NCBI GenBank assembly: GCA_910588495.1
Contig: CAJUPU010000035.1
Span: forward strand, 1-31,693
Source of the DNA: an uncultured Oscillospiraceae bacterium
GTDB taxonomy: Bacteria; Bacillota; Clostridia; Oscillospirales; Oscillospiraceae
Reading direction: 5' to 3'
DNA length: 31,693 nucleotides
The notes under the pieces were generated by a model. It was not told where the DNA came from, did no database searches, and was given only the letters and a program-made list of their open reading frames with translations. Of the stretch, positions 21,532 to 30,131 are shown one piece after another (position 1 is the stretch's first letter; each line of letters opens with the position of its first letter). The position numbers and the translations under genes were made by a program.

Positions 21532-21992
21532 CAAGCGTTCCTTTGCTTCAAAATAAGGCTCCTCAAGGACAGGCCGAATGGGACGATGGTACAAAGGGGA
21601 ACTACCGCCAACGTCCAGACACCGGCGTTCGTCATGAGCCAGCTGTACTTCATGGCCGCCACCGCAGGACCGGCAAGAAGAAAGGATATCCGGACCGCGG
21701 CCTGTAGACGAAAGCGGTTTCGTCCGAACAGTCTTTTCCCATATCTCAGCACCAAAGAACAGCCGCAGCCCGCCATCAGCAACACTCCGAGGACGGCGCC
21801 AAAAAACTGCTCCCATGGACCGTAAAGCTGCATATCATACACTTCTGCGCCGCCCGCCATGCCAAGCAGGCATAGGCCGTATCCTGCACCGGTAAAAAGG
21901 ATCATATCCCCACAGAACAGCATATAAAGCTCACCAATAAAGGCCGCAAAGCTTACACATTCTTCCCATAGACCGCGCAGGATCCTTCTCAT
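21531..21992 (-). CDS. Membrane protein of unknown function
   Basis: A 153-residue protein with four hydrophobic segments (about 12-28, 31-48, 62-80 and 120-140) separated by a basic loop (RYGKRLFGRNRFRLQ); not recognised. Its start overlaps the gyrA stop by four bases and its stop overlaps the rnhA start, so it is translated as part of the gyrase operon. Local base composition is less GC-rich than in gyrA. Confidence 0.75.
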   Translation of the reverse strand: MRRILRGLWEECVSFAAFIGELYMLFCGDMILFTGAGYGLCLLGMAGGAEVYDMQLYGPWEQFFGAVLGVLLMAGCGCSLVLRYGKRLFGRNRFRLQAAVRISFLLAGPAVAAMKYSWLMTNAGVWTLAVVPLCTIVPFGLSLRSLILKQRNA

Positions 21993-24499
21993 CCATCTTC
22001 GCCTTCTGACCCGACCGCATCCTCCCCAGACTCCTTCTCCGCCAGGGACAGGGCGATCACCCGGTCGTCCCCGTCCTTGAACCGCATGACGATCACGCCC
22101 TGGGTGGACCGGCTCATGAGCTTGATCTCGTCCACGTCCATCCGGATCAGGGTGCCCGACTGGGTGACCAGCAGCAGATCCTCGCTGCCGTCCACCACCT
22201 TGACCCCTACCACGGCCCCGGTCTTATCGGTGAGGCCGTAGTTCTTGATCCCGTAGGCCCCCCGCTTGGTGACCCGGTAGTCCTCCACCGGGGAGCGCTT
22301 GCCGTAGCCGTTTTCCGTGATGGTGAGCACCGCGCGGCCCGCCCTGGCCCGGGCGGCGGCCACCACGTAGTCGCCCTCCCGCAGCTTGATGCCCCGCACG
22401 CCCATGGAGGTGCGCCCGGTGGTGCGGATCTCCTCCTCGGGGAAGCAGGCGGCCATACCGTCGTGGGTGGCGATGAGCAGGTTCTGCGCCCCGTCGGTCT
22501 CCCGCACCTCGATCAGCTCGTCGCCCTCCTCCAGCACGATCACCCGCAGGCCGTTGTTGCGCAGGTTCCGCAGCGCCGAGGCCGCCAGCCGCTTCACGGT
22601 GCCCTTCCGGGTGAACATGGTGAGGTAACGGGGATCCTCGCCCTGGCTGATGTCCCGGGTGTGGATCATGACGGCCACCTTCTCCCCCGGCTCCACCTGG
22701 AGGACGTTGACGATGTTGGTGCCCCGGGCGGTGCGCCCCGCCTCCGGGATCTGATAGCCCTTCTTGCGGAACACCCGGCCCTTGTCGGTGAAGAACAGGA
22801 TATGGTCGTGGGTGGAGGCGGTGAACACCGTGTTCACATAGTCCTCTTCCCGGGTGGCCATCCCCTTTTTGCCCATGCCGCCCTTGCTCTGGGCGGCGTA
22901 CTCGCTGGCGCAGGTGCGCTTGATATAGCCGTTGGCCGTCATGGTGAACACCGACTGCTCCTCCTCGATCAGGTCCTCGATGTCGATGTCGTTCTCCGCG
23001 AAGCCGATCTCGGTCTTGCGCTCGTCGCCGTACTTGTCCCGGATCTCCACCAGCTCGTCCTTCAAAACGCCCCGGAGCTTGCCCTCGTCGGCCAGCAGGT
23101 CCTCAAAGTAGGCGATCTTCTCCTCCAGCTCCTTGTACTCCGCCTCCAGCTTCTCCCGGTCCAGGCCCTGCAAACGGCGCAGCTGCATCTCCATGATGGC
23201 CTGGGCCTGGACGTCGTCCAGCCCGAAGCGCTCCATGAGCCGCTCCTTGGCGTTGTCGTAGCTGGAGCGGATGATCTTGATGACCTCGTCGATGTTGTCC
23301 TGGGCGATCAGCAGGCCCTCCAGCAGATGGGCCCGCTCCTGGGCCTTTTTCAGGTCGTAGCGGGTGCGCCGGGTGAGCACCTCCTCCTGGAAGGCGATAT
23401 ACTCATCCAGGATCTGCCGCAGGGTGAGGATCCGGGGCTGCTTCTGATCGTCCACCAGGGCCAGCAGGATCACGCCGAAGGTGATCTGCATCTGGGTCTG
23501 GGCAAACAGCCGGTTCAGGGTCACCTGGGGGTTGGCGTCCTTCTTCAGCTCGATGACGATCCTCATGCCCTTCTTGCCGTCGGACTCGTCCCGCAGGCCG
23601 GACACCCCCTCCAGCCGCTTGTCCTTCACCTGGTCGGCGATGTTCTCCACCAGCCGGGACTTGTTCACCTGATAGGGCAGCTCGGTGACGATGATCCGGG
23701 TGCGGCCCTGGCCGAACTCCTCCATCTCGGTGCGGGCCCGGACCTGGATCCGCCCCCGGCCGGTGGCGTAGGCCGCCCGGATGCCCGACCGGCCCAGGAT
23801 GATCCCCTTCGTGGGGAAATCCGGCCCCTTGATGTGCTCCATCAGGTCGTCCAGGGTGGCGTGCTCGTTGTCCAGCACGCAGATCGCCGCGTCGATCACC
23901 TCCCGCAGGTTGTGGGGGGGGATGTTGGTGGTCATGCCCACGGCGATGCCGGAGGAGCCGTTCACCAGCAGGTTGGGGAACCGGGAGGGCAGCACCCGGG
24001 GCTCCTTGGTGGATTCGTCGAAGTTGAGGTCCCAGTCCACCGTGTCCTTGTCGATGTCCCGGAGCATCTCGTTGGCCAGCTTGGACATGCGGGCCTCGGT
24101 GTAACGGTAGGCCGCCGGGGGATCGCCGTCCACCGAGCCGAAGTTGCCGTGGCCGTCCACCAGCATGTACCGCATGGAGAAGTCCTGGGCCAGCCGGACC
24201 AGGGCGTCGTACACGGACTGGTCGCCGTGGGGGTGGTATTTGCCCAGCACCTCGCCCACGCAGGTGGCGGACTTCTTGAAGGGCTTGTCTGAGGTGAGCC
24301 CCGTGTCGTACATGGAGTACAAGATCCGCCGGTGGACGGGCTTCAGCCCGTCCCGCACGTCGGGCAGGGCCCGGCCCTTGATCACCGACATGGCGTACTC
24401 GATGTAGGCGCTCTCCATCTCGTGCTCCAGGTTGATGTTCACGATCTTCTGGTTGGGGAAACTGATGTCCCTGGTCATATACTCGTCGTTCTTAGCCAT
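21989..24499 (-). CDS. gyrA: DNA gyrase subunit A
   Basis: With GyrB it introduces negative supercoils. The 836-residue protein has the full N-terminal cleavage domain with the catalytic tyrosine Tyr133 in AYRYTEAR, and the C-terminal DNA-wrapping domain with a degenerate GyrA box (QSKGGMGKKG). The quinolone-resistance region reads HPHGDQSVYDALVR: Gln94 stands where E. coli has Ser83, while the acidic residue (Asp98) is kept. Gln at this position may lower fluoroquinolone binding. An acidic tail (ESGEDAVGSEGEDG) ends the protein. Confidence 0.97.
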   Translation of the reverse strand: MAKNDEYMTRDISFPNQKIVNINLEHEMESAYIEYAMSVIKGRALPDVRDGLKPVHRRILYSMYDTGLTSDKPFKKSATCVGEVLGKYHPHGDQSVYDALVRLAQDFSMRYMLVDGHGNFGSVDGDPPAAYRYTEARMSKLANEMLRDIDKDTVDWDLNFDESTKEPRVLPSRFPNLLVNGSSGIAVGMTTNIPPHNLREVIDAAICVLDNEHATLDDLMEHIKGPDFPTKGIILGRSGIRAAYATGRGRIQVRARTEMEEFGQGRTRIIVTELPYQVNKSRLVENIADQVKDKRLEGVSGLRDESDGKKGMRIVIELKKDANPQVTLNRLFAQTQMQITFGVILLALVDDQKQPRILTLRQILDEYIAFQEEVLTRRTRYDLKKAQERAHLLEGLLIAQDNIDEVIKIIRSSYDNAKERLMERFGLDDVQAQAIMEMQLRRLQGLDREKLEAEYKELEEKIAYFEDLLADEGKLRGVLKDELVEIRDKYGDERKTEIGFAENDIDIEDLIEEEQSVFTMTANGYIKRTCASEYAAQSKGGMGKKGMATREEDYVNTVFTASTHDHILFFTDKGRVFRKKGYQIPEAGRTARGTNIVNVLQVEPGEKVAVMIHTRDISQGEDPRYLTMFTRKGTVKRLAASALRNLRNNGLRVIVLEEGDELIEVRETDGAQNLLIATHDGMAACFPEEEIRTTGRTSMGVRGIKLREGDYVVAAARARAGRAVLTITENGYGKRSPVEDYRVTKRGAYGIKNYGLTDKTGAVVGVKVVDGSEDLLLVTQSGTLIRMDVDEIKLMSRSTQGVIVMRFKDGDDRVIALSLAEKESGEDAVGSEGEDG

Positions 24500-24549
24500 C
24501 TATTAGGGATCCTCCTGTTGTCACGCCGCGTCTGTTCGCGGCGCGGCGC

Positions 24550-26508
24550 TCAATAATCCAGATTCACAGCCTTCAAAGCGTTCTGCTCGATATACTCCCG
24601 CCGGGGCTCCACCTTCTCCCCCATGAGCAGGTTGAATACGGCGTCCGCCTTCACCGCGTCCTCCATGGTGATCCGCTTGAGGGTGCGGCGCTCCGGGTCC
24701 ATGGTGGTCTCCCACAGCTCCTCATAGTCCATCTCGCCCAGACCCTTGAACCGGCTGATGTCCACCTTCACGTTGGGGTTGCCGCCCCGCATCTCGGCGG
24801 AGATCCTGTCCCGCTCCTCCTCGGAGAAGGCCACCCGCACCGTCTTGCCCCTCACCAGCTTGAACAGCGGGGGGACGGCGGCGTAGACATAGCCCCGTTC
24901 GATCAGCGGGCGCATGAAGCGGAAGAAGAAGGTGAGCAGCAGGGTGCGGATGTGGGAGCCGTCCACGTCGGCGTCCGCCATGATGATCACCTTGTGATAG
25001 CGCAGCTTGGACTCGTCGAAGTCCTCCCCCAGGCCCGCCCCCAGGGCGGTGATCACGGGCTGGAGCTTGTCGTTGCCATAGATCTTGTCCGCCCGGGCCT
25101 TCTCCACGTTGAGCATCTTGCCCCACAGGGGCAGGATGGCCTGGAACCTGGAGTCCCGGCCCTGCTTGGCGGAGCCTCCTGCGGAGTCGCCCTCCACGAT
25201 ATAGATCTCGGTGAGGGCCGGGTCGCGCTCGTTGCAGTCGGACAGCTTGCCGGGCAGGGTGGACCCCTCCAGGGCGTTTTTCCGGCGGATGTTCTCCCGG
25301 GCCTTGCGGGCGGCCTCTCGGGCCCGGCTGGCCATGAGGGCCTTTTCCAGCACCGCCTTGCCCACGGCGGGATTCTCCTCCAAAAACTGCTCCAGCTTGT
25401 CCGACACCACGTTGTTCACCAGGGTGCGCATCTCGCTGTTGCCAAGCTTGGCCTTGGTCTGGCCCTCGAACTGGGCCTCGGTGAGCTTGACGGAAATCAC
25501 GCAGGTCAGGCCCTCCCGGCAGTCGTCGCCGGACACCTTCTCCTCCCCCTTGAAGATATTGGCCTTCTTGCCGTAGGCGTTGAGCACGTTGGTGAGGGCC
25601 CGCTTCAGCCCCTCCTCGTGCATACCGCCCTCCGGGGTGTGGACGTTGTTGGCGAAGGACACGATGATCTCGTTATAGCTGTCCTCGCAGTACTGCATAG
25701 CGATCTCCGCCATGGAGTCCTCCCTGGACCCGGCCATATAGATCACCTGCTCGTGGAGGGGGGTCTTATTCTTGTTGATGAAGGTGACGAACTCCCGGAT
25801 CCCCCCCTCATAGTGCATGGACTCCTCGGCCTCATGGCCGGGGCGGCGGTCGGCGATGAAGATGCGCACCCCGGCGTTGAGGAACGCCTGCTCCCGCATC
25901 CGCCGGTGGAGGGTCTCATAGTCGTATACCGTGTCGTCGAACATCTCCGGGTCCGGCTTGAACACCACCTCGGTGCCCGTCTTGTCCGTGGTGCCGATGA
26001 CGGTCATCTCCTGGGTCATGTTCCCCCGGGAGAACTTCACCTCGTAGATCTGCCCGTTCTTGTGGACCCGGACCTCCATCCACTGGCTCAGGGCGTTGAC
26101 CACGCTGCCGCCCACCCCGTGGAGGCCGCCGGACACCTTATATCCGCCGCCGCCGAACTTGCCCCCGGCGTGGAGCACGGTGTACACCACCTCCAGGGCG
26201 GGACGTCCCGTCTGGGCCTGTATGTCCACCGGGACGCCCCGGCCGTTGTCGGTGACCCGGATCGCGTCGTCCTCCAGGATCTCCACCGTGATGTGGTCGC
26301 AGTAGCCCGCCAGCGCCTCGTCGATGGCGTTGTCCACGATCTCATATACCAGGTGGTGCAGACCCGAGCTGGAGGTGGAGCCGATATACATGCCCGGGCG
26401 CTTCCGGACGGCCTCCAGCCCCTCCAGCACCTGGATCTCCGACGCGCCGTACTCGTGGTCGGTCTGGGTGGTGTTCAGTTCTTTCATTTCGCTGCGTTCT
26501 TCAGCCAT
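24550..26508 (-). CDS. gyrB: DNA gyrase subunit B
   Basis: ATPase subunit of gyrase, 652 residues. GHKL ATP-binding motifs EIVDNAIDEALAGY (about 56-69), DNGRGVPVD and GGKFGGGGYKVSGGLHGVG are intact. The TOPRIM domain has EGDSAGG (439-445) and ADADVDGSHIRTLLLTFFFR. In the quinolone region the usual PL(K/R)GK reads PLWGK (Trp462). CGGAGGATCAAC precedes the ATG at 26508. gyrA follows after 50 bases. Confidence 0.97.
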   Translation of the reverse strand: MAEERSEMKELNTTQTDHEYGASEIQVLEGLEAVRKRPGMYIGSTSSSGLHHLVYEIVDNAIDEALAGYCDHITVEILEDDAIRVTDNGRGVPVDIQAQTGRPALEVVYTVLHAGGKFGGGGYKVSGGLHGVGGSVVNALSQWMEVRVHKNGQIYEVKFSRGNMTQEMTVIGTTDKTGTEVVFKPDPEMFDDTVYDYETLHRRMREQAFLNAGVRIFIADRRPGHEAEESMHYEGGIREFVTFINKNKTPLHEQVIYMAGSREDSMAEIAMQYCEDSYNEIIVSFANNVHTPEGGMHEEGLKRALTNVLNAYGKKANIFKGEEKVSGDDCREGLTCVISVKLTEAQFEGQTKAKLGNSEMRTLVNNVVSDKLEQFLEENPAVGKAVLEKALMASRAREAARKARENIRRKNALEGSTLPGKLSDCNERDPALTEIYIVEGDSAGGSAKQGRDSRFQAILPLWGKMLNVEKARADKIYGNDKLQPVITALGAGLGEDFDESKLRYHKVIIMADADVDGSHIRTLLLTFFFRFMRPLIERGYVYAAVPPLFKLVRGKTVRVAFSEEERDRISAEMRGGNPNVKVDISRFKGLGEMDYEELWETTMDPERRTLKRITMEDAVKADAVFNLLMGEKVEPRREYIEQNALKAVNLDY

Positions 26509-26540
26509 GTTGATCCTCCGCTACGTTCTTGAATATGGGT

Positions 26541-26972
26541 TTATCGATCGGCCCCGCACCCGTCGTCCTCCTCCGGGATGAAGTCCAGCTCGTCCCCGTC
26601 GTGATAGTCCGGGCCGTCCTCCTTGCCCAGAAGCTCGGTGGCCCGCATCCTGCGGCGTTCCTTGGCCTGCTCCACGCTGCGGTGGATCAGCTCCTTCACC
26701 CCGCGGGGGTCCTTCACGTTCTTCAGGTCCAGGTGGGGCATGCTTTTGTCCGAGGAGTGGACGCACACCGTGCCCACCCCGAAGATCCGCTGGCCCAGGG
26801 TCATGGTCAGCTCCAGGTCCTGCACCCGGTAGAGCAGCACCTCGTCCGCCTTCAGGTTGAGAAAGCCGGTCTCGCAGAACAGCCGGTCCTCGCTGAGGGA
26901 GTACCGGGTGAAGGACAAGGGCAGGCCCAGGCGGCGCTTGCGGTCCTTCCACAGATATTCGATAGGCTCCAT
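26541..26972 (-). CDS. PH-like domain protein between remB and gyrB, function unknown
   Basis: A 143-residue soluble protein. Residues about 12-85 (LGLPLSFTRYSLSEDRLFCETGFLNLKADEVLLYRVQDLELTMTLGQRIFGVGTV) resemble the bacterial PH (YdbT/YdbS-like) fold, followed by PHLDLKNVKDPRGVKELIHRSVEQAKERRRM and an acidic tail. The ATG at 26972 is chosen because AGGAGG lies seven bases upstream, overlapping the end of remB. Position within the replication operon is probably historical; no role in replication is known to me. Confidence 0.78.
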   Translation of the reverse strand: MEPIEYLWKDRKRRLGLPLSFTRYSLSEDRLFCETGFLNLKADEVLLYRVQDLELTMTLGQRIFGVGTVCVHSSDKSMPHLDLKNVKDPRGVKELIHRSVEQAKERRRMRATELLGKEDGPDYHDGDELDFIPEEDDGCGADR

Positions 26973-26985
26973 ACGTATCCTCCTA

Positions 26986-27249
26986 TTACTCAAAGCTGCT
27001 GCGCGATCCCCGGCCGGCCAGCGCCGCCGGGGAAAGGGGGGTCAGGTAGACCATGGGCCCGCCGTCCTCCCGCTGGACCAGCACAAAGGACCGGGGCAGA
27101 TCGTCCCCCAGGGCGGCCACCCTGCCCTCCCGCTCCGCCCGCTCCAGAAAGCGGCGGGTCCGGAAGGACCAGCTGGTGTTGTCCAGATCGAAGATACCCA
27201 GGATATCCCCGTCCCGGACCATCACGTTCTGTCCCAGATGGAGGTACAT
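26986..27249 (-). CDS. remB: RemB-like extracellular matrix regulator (DUF370)
   Basis: An 87-residue protein beginning MYLHLGQNVMVRDGDILGIFDLDNTSWS, the typical DUF370/RemB (YaaB) start. In B. subtilis it lies between recF and gyrB as here and belongs to the regulators of biofilm matrix genes. The C-terminus (about 60-87) is longer and less conserved. ATG 27249 is preferred over GTG 27255, which would sit directly on the AGGAGGGG ribosome binding site. Confidence 0.85.
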   Translation of the reverse strand: MYLHLGQNVMVRDGDILGIFDLDNTSWSFRTRRFLERAEREGRVAALGDDLPRSFVLVQREDGGPMVYLTPLSPAALAGRGSRSSFE

Positions 27250-27325
27250 ATCCACCCCTCCTCACCGCGCCGGGAACAGGCCCCCGGCGCAAAACGATCG
27301 ACGGCCCTCCTGCCTTGGGCGCCCC

Positions 27326-28429
27326 TCATGACAGCCGCCCCTCTTTGATATGGAACGCTTTTCCCTCCCGCAGGCGGCCCAGCTTCTCCTCCTCGCAGCA
27401 GGTGATGAACACCTGGCCCGAGCCGATCCGGTTGAGCACGAACTCCTGCCTGCGCCCGTCCAGCTCGCTGAGCACGTCGTCCAGCAGCAGCACCGGCCAC
27501 TCCGAGCGCTCCTGGCGGAAGATGTCCCGGGCGGCCAGCTTCAGCGCCAGCGCCGCCGTCCTGGTCTGCCCCTGGGAGGCGTAGGCTTTGGCGGGAGCGC
27601 CGTCGATCTCCACCGCCAGCTCGTCCTTGTGAGGCCCCGACAGGCAGGATCGGGCCCCGATCTCCGCCGCCCGGTGGGCCTCCAGATGGGCCACCAGCTG
27701 GGGCAGCAGGATCTTAGGCGGGGCCTCCGGGTCGGTCACCGCGGACACCGTCTCATAGCGCAGGGCCAGCTTCTCCCTCCCCCCGGAGCAGTCGGCGTGG
27801 ATCGGGGGGGCGGCCTCCACCAGCCGCCTGATGAAATGGGCCCGGTAGTGGACGATCACCGCCCCGCACTGGGCCATCCTCAAGGAGAAATCGTCCAGGG
27901 CGTCCAGCAAAGAGGGATGGCGCTCGCTGTCCTTCAAGATCCGGGTCTTGTGCTGGTAGAGCCGCTTGTACTCCGCCAGGGCCTGGGCGTACCGGGGCCG
28001 GAGCTGGCAGATGCAGCTGTCCAAAAACCGCCGCCGGGCCTCCGCCCCCTCCCGGATCAGATGCAGGTCCTCGGGGCAGAACAAGATCGTATTCAGGATC
28101 CCGGACAGCTCCCCCGCCGTTTTCAGCTTCACCCCGTTGGAGCGCAGCTGCCGCCGGGCCCCCCGGTGGAGGTCGGCCTCCAGCGTGAAGCTCCTGCCCC
28201 GGCTGGTGACGCTCCCTTTAAGGAAGGCGTGGTCCGCGCCGTGGCGGATCAGTTCCCGGTCGTATCTGGCCCGGTGGGAGGAGGCGGAGGACAGATAGGC
28301 CACGGCCTCCAGCAGGTTGGTCTTGCCCTGGGCGTTCTCCCCGGCGATCACGTTGACGCCGGGGTGAAAGACCGCCTCGCCGCGTTCGTAGCTGCGAAAA
28401 TCCTCCAGGGATATCCGGTCGATCGTCAT
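27326..28429 (-). CDS. recF: DNA repair and recombination ATPase RecF
   Basis: A 367-residue SMC-like ATPase that helps load RecA at gaps and stalled forks. Walker A GENAQGKTNLLEA (about 31-43), the signature LSGPHKDEL (about 264-272) and Walker B VLLLDDVLSELD (about 318-329) are intact. Its ATG overlaps the yaaA stop (ATGA), so translation is coupled. Confidence 0.96.
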   Translation of the reverse strand: MTIDRISLEDFRSYERGEAVFHPGVNVIAGENAQGKTNLLEAVAYLSSASSHRARYDRELIRHGADHAFLKGSVTSRGRSFTLEADLHRGARRQLRSNGVKLKTAGELSGILNTILFCPEDLHLIREGAEARRRFLDSCICQLRPRYAQALAEYKRLYQHKTRILKDSERHPSLLDALDDFSLRMAQCGAVIVHYRAHFIRRLVEAAPPIHADCSGGREKLALRYETVSAVTDPEAPPKILLPQLVAHLEAHRAAEIGARSCLSGPHKDELAVEIDGAPAKAYASQGQTRTAALALKLAARDIFRQERSEWPVLLLDDVLSELDGRRQEFVLNRIGSGQVFITCCEEEKLGRLREGKAFHIKEGRLS

Positions 28430-28638
28430 TCCACCACCAGGGCCAGGCCGGGAAGCTCCACCCGGTCGCCGGGGCGCAGCTTTTTGCCCCGCATCAGGCA
28501 GACCTCCCCATTGACCTTGACCTCACCCTCTTGGATGGCCAGCTTGGCCTCGCCGCCGGTGCCCGCCGCCCCGGCGAATTTCAGCAGGGCGTCCAGCTTG
28601 ATATGCTCGGTCTCGATCTTGACACGCTGATCTTCCAT
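28426..28638 (-). CDS. yaaA: S4-domain RNA-binding protein YaaA
   Basis: A 70-residue S4-fold protein (LDALLKFAGAAGTGGEAKLAIQEGEVKVNGE, RGKKLRPGDRVEL), in the conserved place between dnaN and recF of Firmicutes. It is thought to bind ribosomal RNA, and roles in ribosome assembly have been proposed. GGAGG upstream of the ATG at 28638; 15 bases after dnaN. Confidence 0.92.
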   Translation of the reverse strand: MEDQRVKIETEHIKLDALLKFAGAAGTGGEAKLAIQEGEVKVNGEVCLMRGKKLRPGDRVELPGLALVVE

Positions 28639-28653
28639 GGCGGCCTCCTTGCC

Positions 28654-29772
28654 CTATTCCGCCGAGCGAAGCCGCACCGGCAGGACCATATATAGGAAAT
28701 TGTCCGGCTCCCCCTTCCGGGGCAGCACCAGACAGGGGGAGGTGGCGGTGTTCAGCTCCAGCCGCACCCGCGCCGCCGGAGCGGCCTTCACCGCGTCCAT
28801 GAGGAAGCGGTTGTTGAAGCCGATCTCCAGCCCCCCGCCGTCCCCCTCCGTGGGGCAGGTGTCGAAGGCGGAGCCCATGGCGGTCTTTGAGGTGATGGAC
28901 AGCACGCCGTCGTCGAATCTGCACCGCAAAGGGCTCTTCAGCTTGTCGTTGATGATCAGCGAGGCCCGGTCGATGGAGCGCTGGAGGTCGGCGGCCTCCA
29001 CCTCCAGTACGATGGCGTTGTTCTGGGGGATGGTCTGGCGGTAATTGAGGAACTCCCCCTCCAGCCGCCGGGCCACCAGCAGGGTGTCACCGATCTGGAA
29101 GGTGACGTGGCGCTCCCCCTGGGTGACGGCGGCGGGCTCGTCGCAGTCGGCGCAGATCTTCTCCACCTCTTTCAGCGCCGCGCCGGGCACCACGAAGGAC
29201 AGCCCGCCCGAGCCCTCCTGACTCAGCAGCCCCTCCCGCCGCAGGGCCAGCCGGTAGCCGTCCACCGCCACCATGGTCAGCTCCCCCCTATCGGCCTCGA
29301 ACAGGGCGCCGGTGTGGATGGGGCGGCTCTCGTTGTCGCTGACGGCGAAGATGGTCTGGCCGATCATGGAGCGCAGGGCGCCCTGGGCGATGGTCAGCCC
29401 CGTCCCGTCCTCCACCCGGGGCAGGTCGGGGAAGTCCTCGTCGCTGCTGCCCAGGATGTCATAGGAGGTGGGGCCGCACTGGATGTGGACGGAGAAGCCC
29501 TCGGTGGCGATGGACACCACGTCGTCGGGCATCCGCCGGAGGATCTCGCCGAACAGCCGGGCGGAGAGCACGATGGCCCCGTCCTCCGACACGTCGGCGG
29601 GGACGGTGGTGACGATCCCTGTCTCCAGGTTGTAGCCGCTGAGGCTCAGTCCGCCGGGTCCGGCCTCCACCAGCACCCCCTCCAGGGCCTGGATGGAGCT
29701 CTTGGCGGCCACCACCCGGCCTGCGGTGGTGACGGCGGTCTGCAGGATGGCCTTTTCACAGGAGAATCTCAT
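28654..29772 (-). CDS. dnaN: DNA polymerase III beta subunit (sliding clamp)
   Basis: The ring-shaped clamp that holds polymerase on DNA. A 372-residue protein beginning MRFSCEKAILQTAVTTAGRVVAAK and ending in the typical YMVLPVRL, with three repeats of the clamp fold. The ATG at 29772 is chosen with AAGGAAG upstream; the open frame further upstream runs through the candidate oriC and is not coding. Confidence 0.96.
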   Translation of the reverse strand: MRFSCEKAILQTAVTTAGRVVAAKSSIQALEGVLVEAGPGGLSLSGYNLETGIVTTVPADVSEDGAIVLSARLFGEILRRMPDDVVSIATEGFSVHIQCGPTSYDILGSSDEDFPDLPRVEDGTGLTIAQGALRSMIGQTIFAVSDNESRPIHTGALFEADRGELTMVAVDGYRLALRREGLLSQEGSGGLSFVVPGAALKEVEKICADCDEPAAVTQGERHVTFQIGDTLLVARRLEGEFLNYRQTIPQNNAIVLEVEAADLQRSIDRASLIINDKLKSPLRCRFDDGVLSITSKTAMGSAFDTCPTEGDGGGLEIGFNNRFLMDAVKAAPAARVRLELNTATSPCLVLPRKGEPDNFLYMVLPVRLRSAE

Positions 29773-29843
29773 AGCTGCTTCCTTTCTCGCTCCTCCCGCG
29801 GGGAGAGGAGAGGATAGAATCATCGTAGTAGCCCGTAGGGGGC

Positions 29844-29998
29844 GCGGAAGCTGTGGAAAACCGGGAAAAGCGGGCGGCGGCAAGGCTTTGCGCGTCCACA
29901 GCGGCCTTCACAAGATCTGCACAGCTTCCGCCGCGGCCCCGCGGCCCGGGAGAGCTTCCACGGACCTCCACAGCACATAGCGCAGAATTGTGGAAGCT
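29844..29998. other. Candidate chromosome origin (oriC), dnaA-dnaN intergenic part
   Basis: The 357-base gap between dnaN and dnaA carries six T-N-CACA or reverse cores of DnaA boxes within about 150 bases (for example TGTGGAAAA at 29852-29860, one mismatch to the consensus; GCGTCCACA at 29892; ATCTGCACA at 29915). It also carries four copies of G(C/T)GGAAGCT: 29844-29852 (+), 29923-29931 (-), 29953-29961 (-) and 29990-29998 (+). No perfect TTATCCACA is present. The position is that of the second half of the B. subtilis origin. Confidence 0.6.
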
Positions 29999-30020
29999 GT
30001 CATGCTAGGATTGGCCGCGC

Positions 30021-30131
30021 TGCGGGTCGCTTTCCCTCCGACTCAGGCAAAACCCGCCTCCGCTGTGCGGCGGCTGGGCTTTTGCCTTCGCTCCAGTCCA
30101 AGCTTCCCTGCGCGGCTATCCTAGCACTTCT
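30021..30131 (+). repeat. Intergenic hairpin repeat, family D copy 2
   Basis: GGGTCGCTTTCCCTCCGACT, a hairpin with arms GGCAAAA / TTTTGCC, then CTTCGCTCCAGTCCAAGCTT and the CTATCCTAGCACTTCT end, matching the block at 7027-7133 closely, although the hairpin tips differ in sequence. Its end reaches into the dnaA stop codon (30130-30132). Confidence 0.85.

Noticed and set aside
22463..26532. Very long plus-strand open frames opposite gyrA and gyrB
   Set aside because: Shadows produced by GC-rich codon use; gyrase genes are unmistakable on the minus strand.
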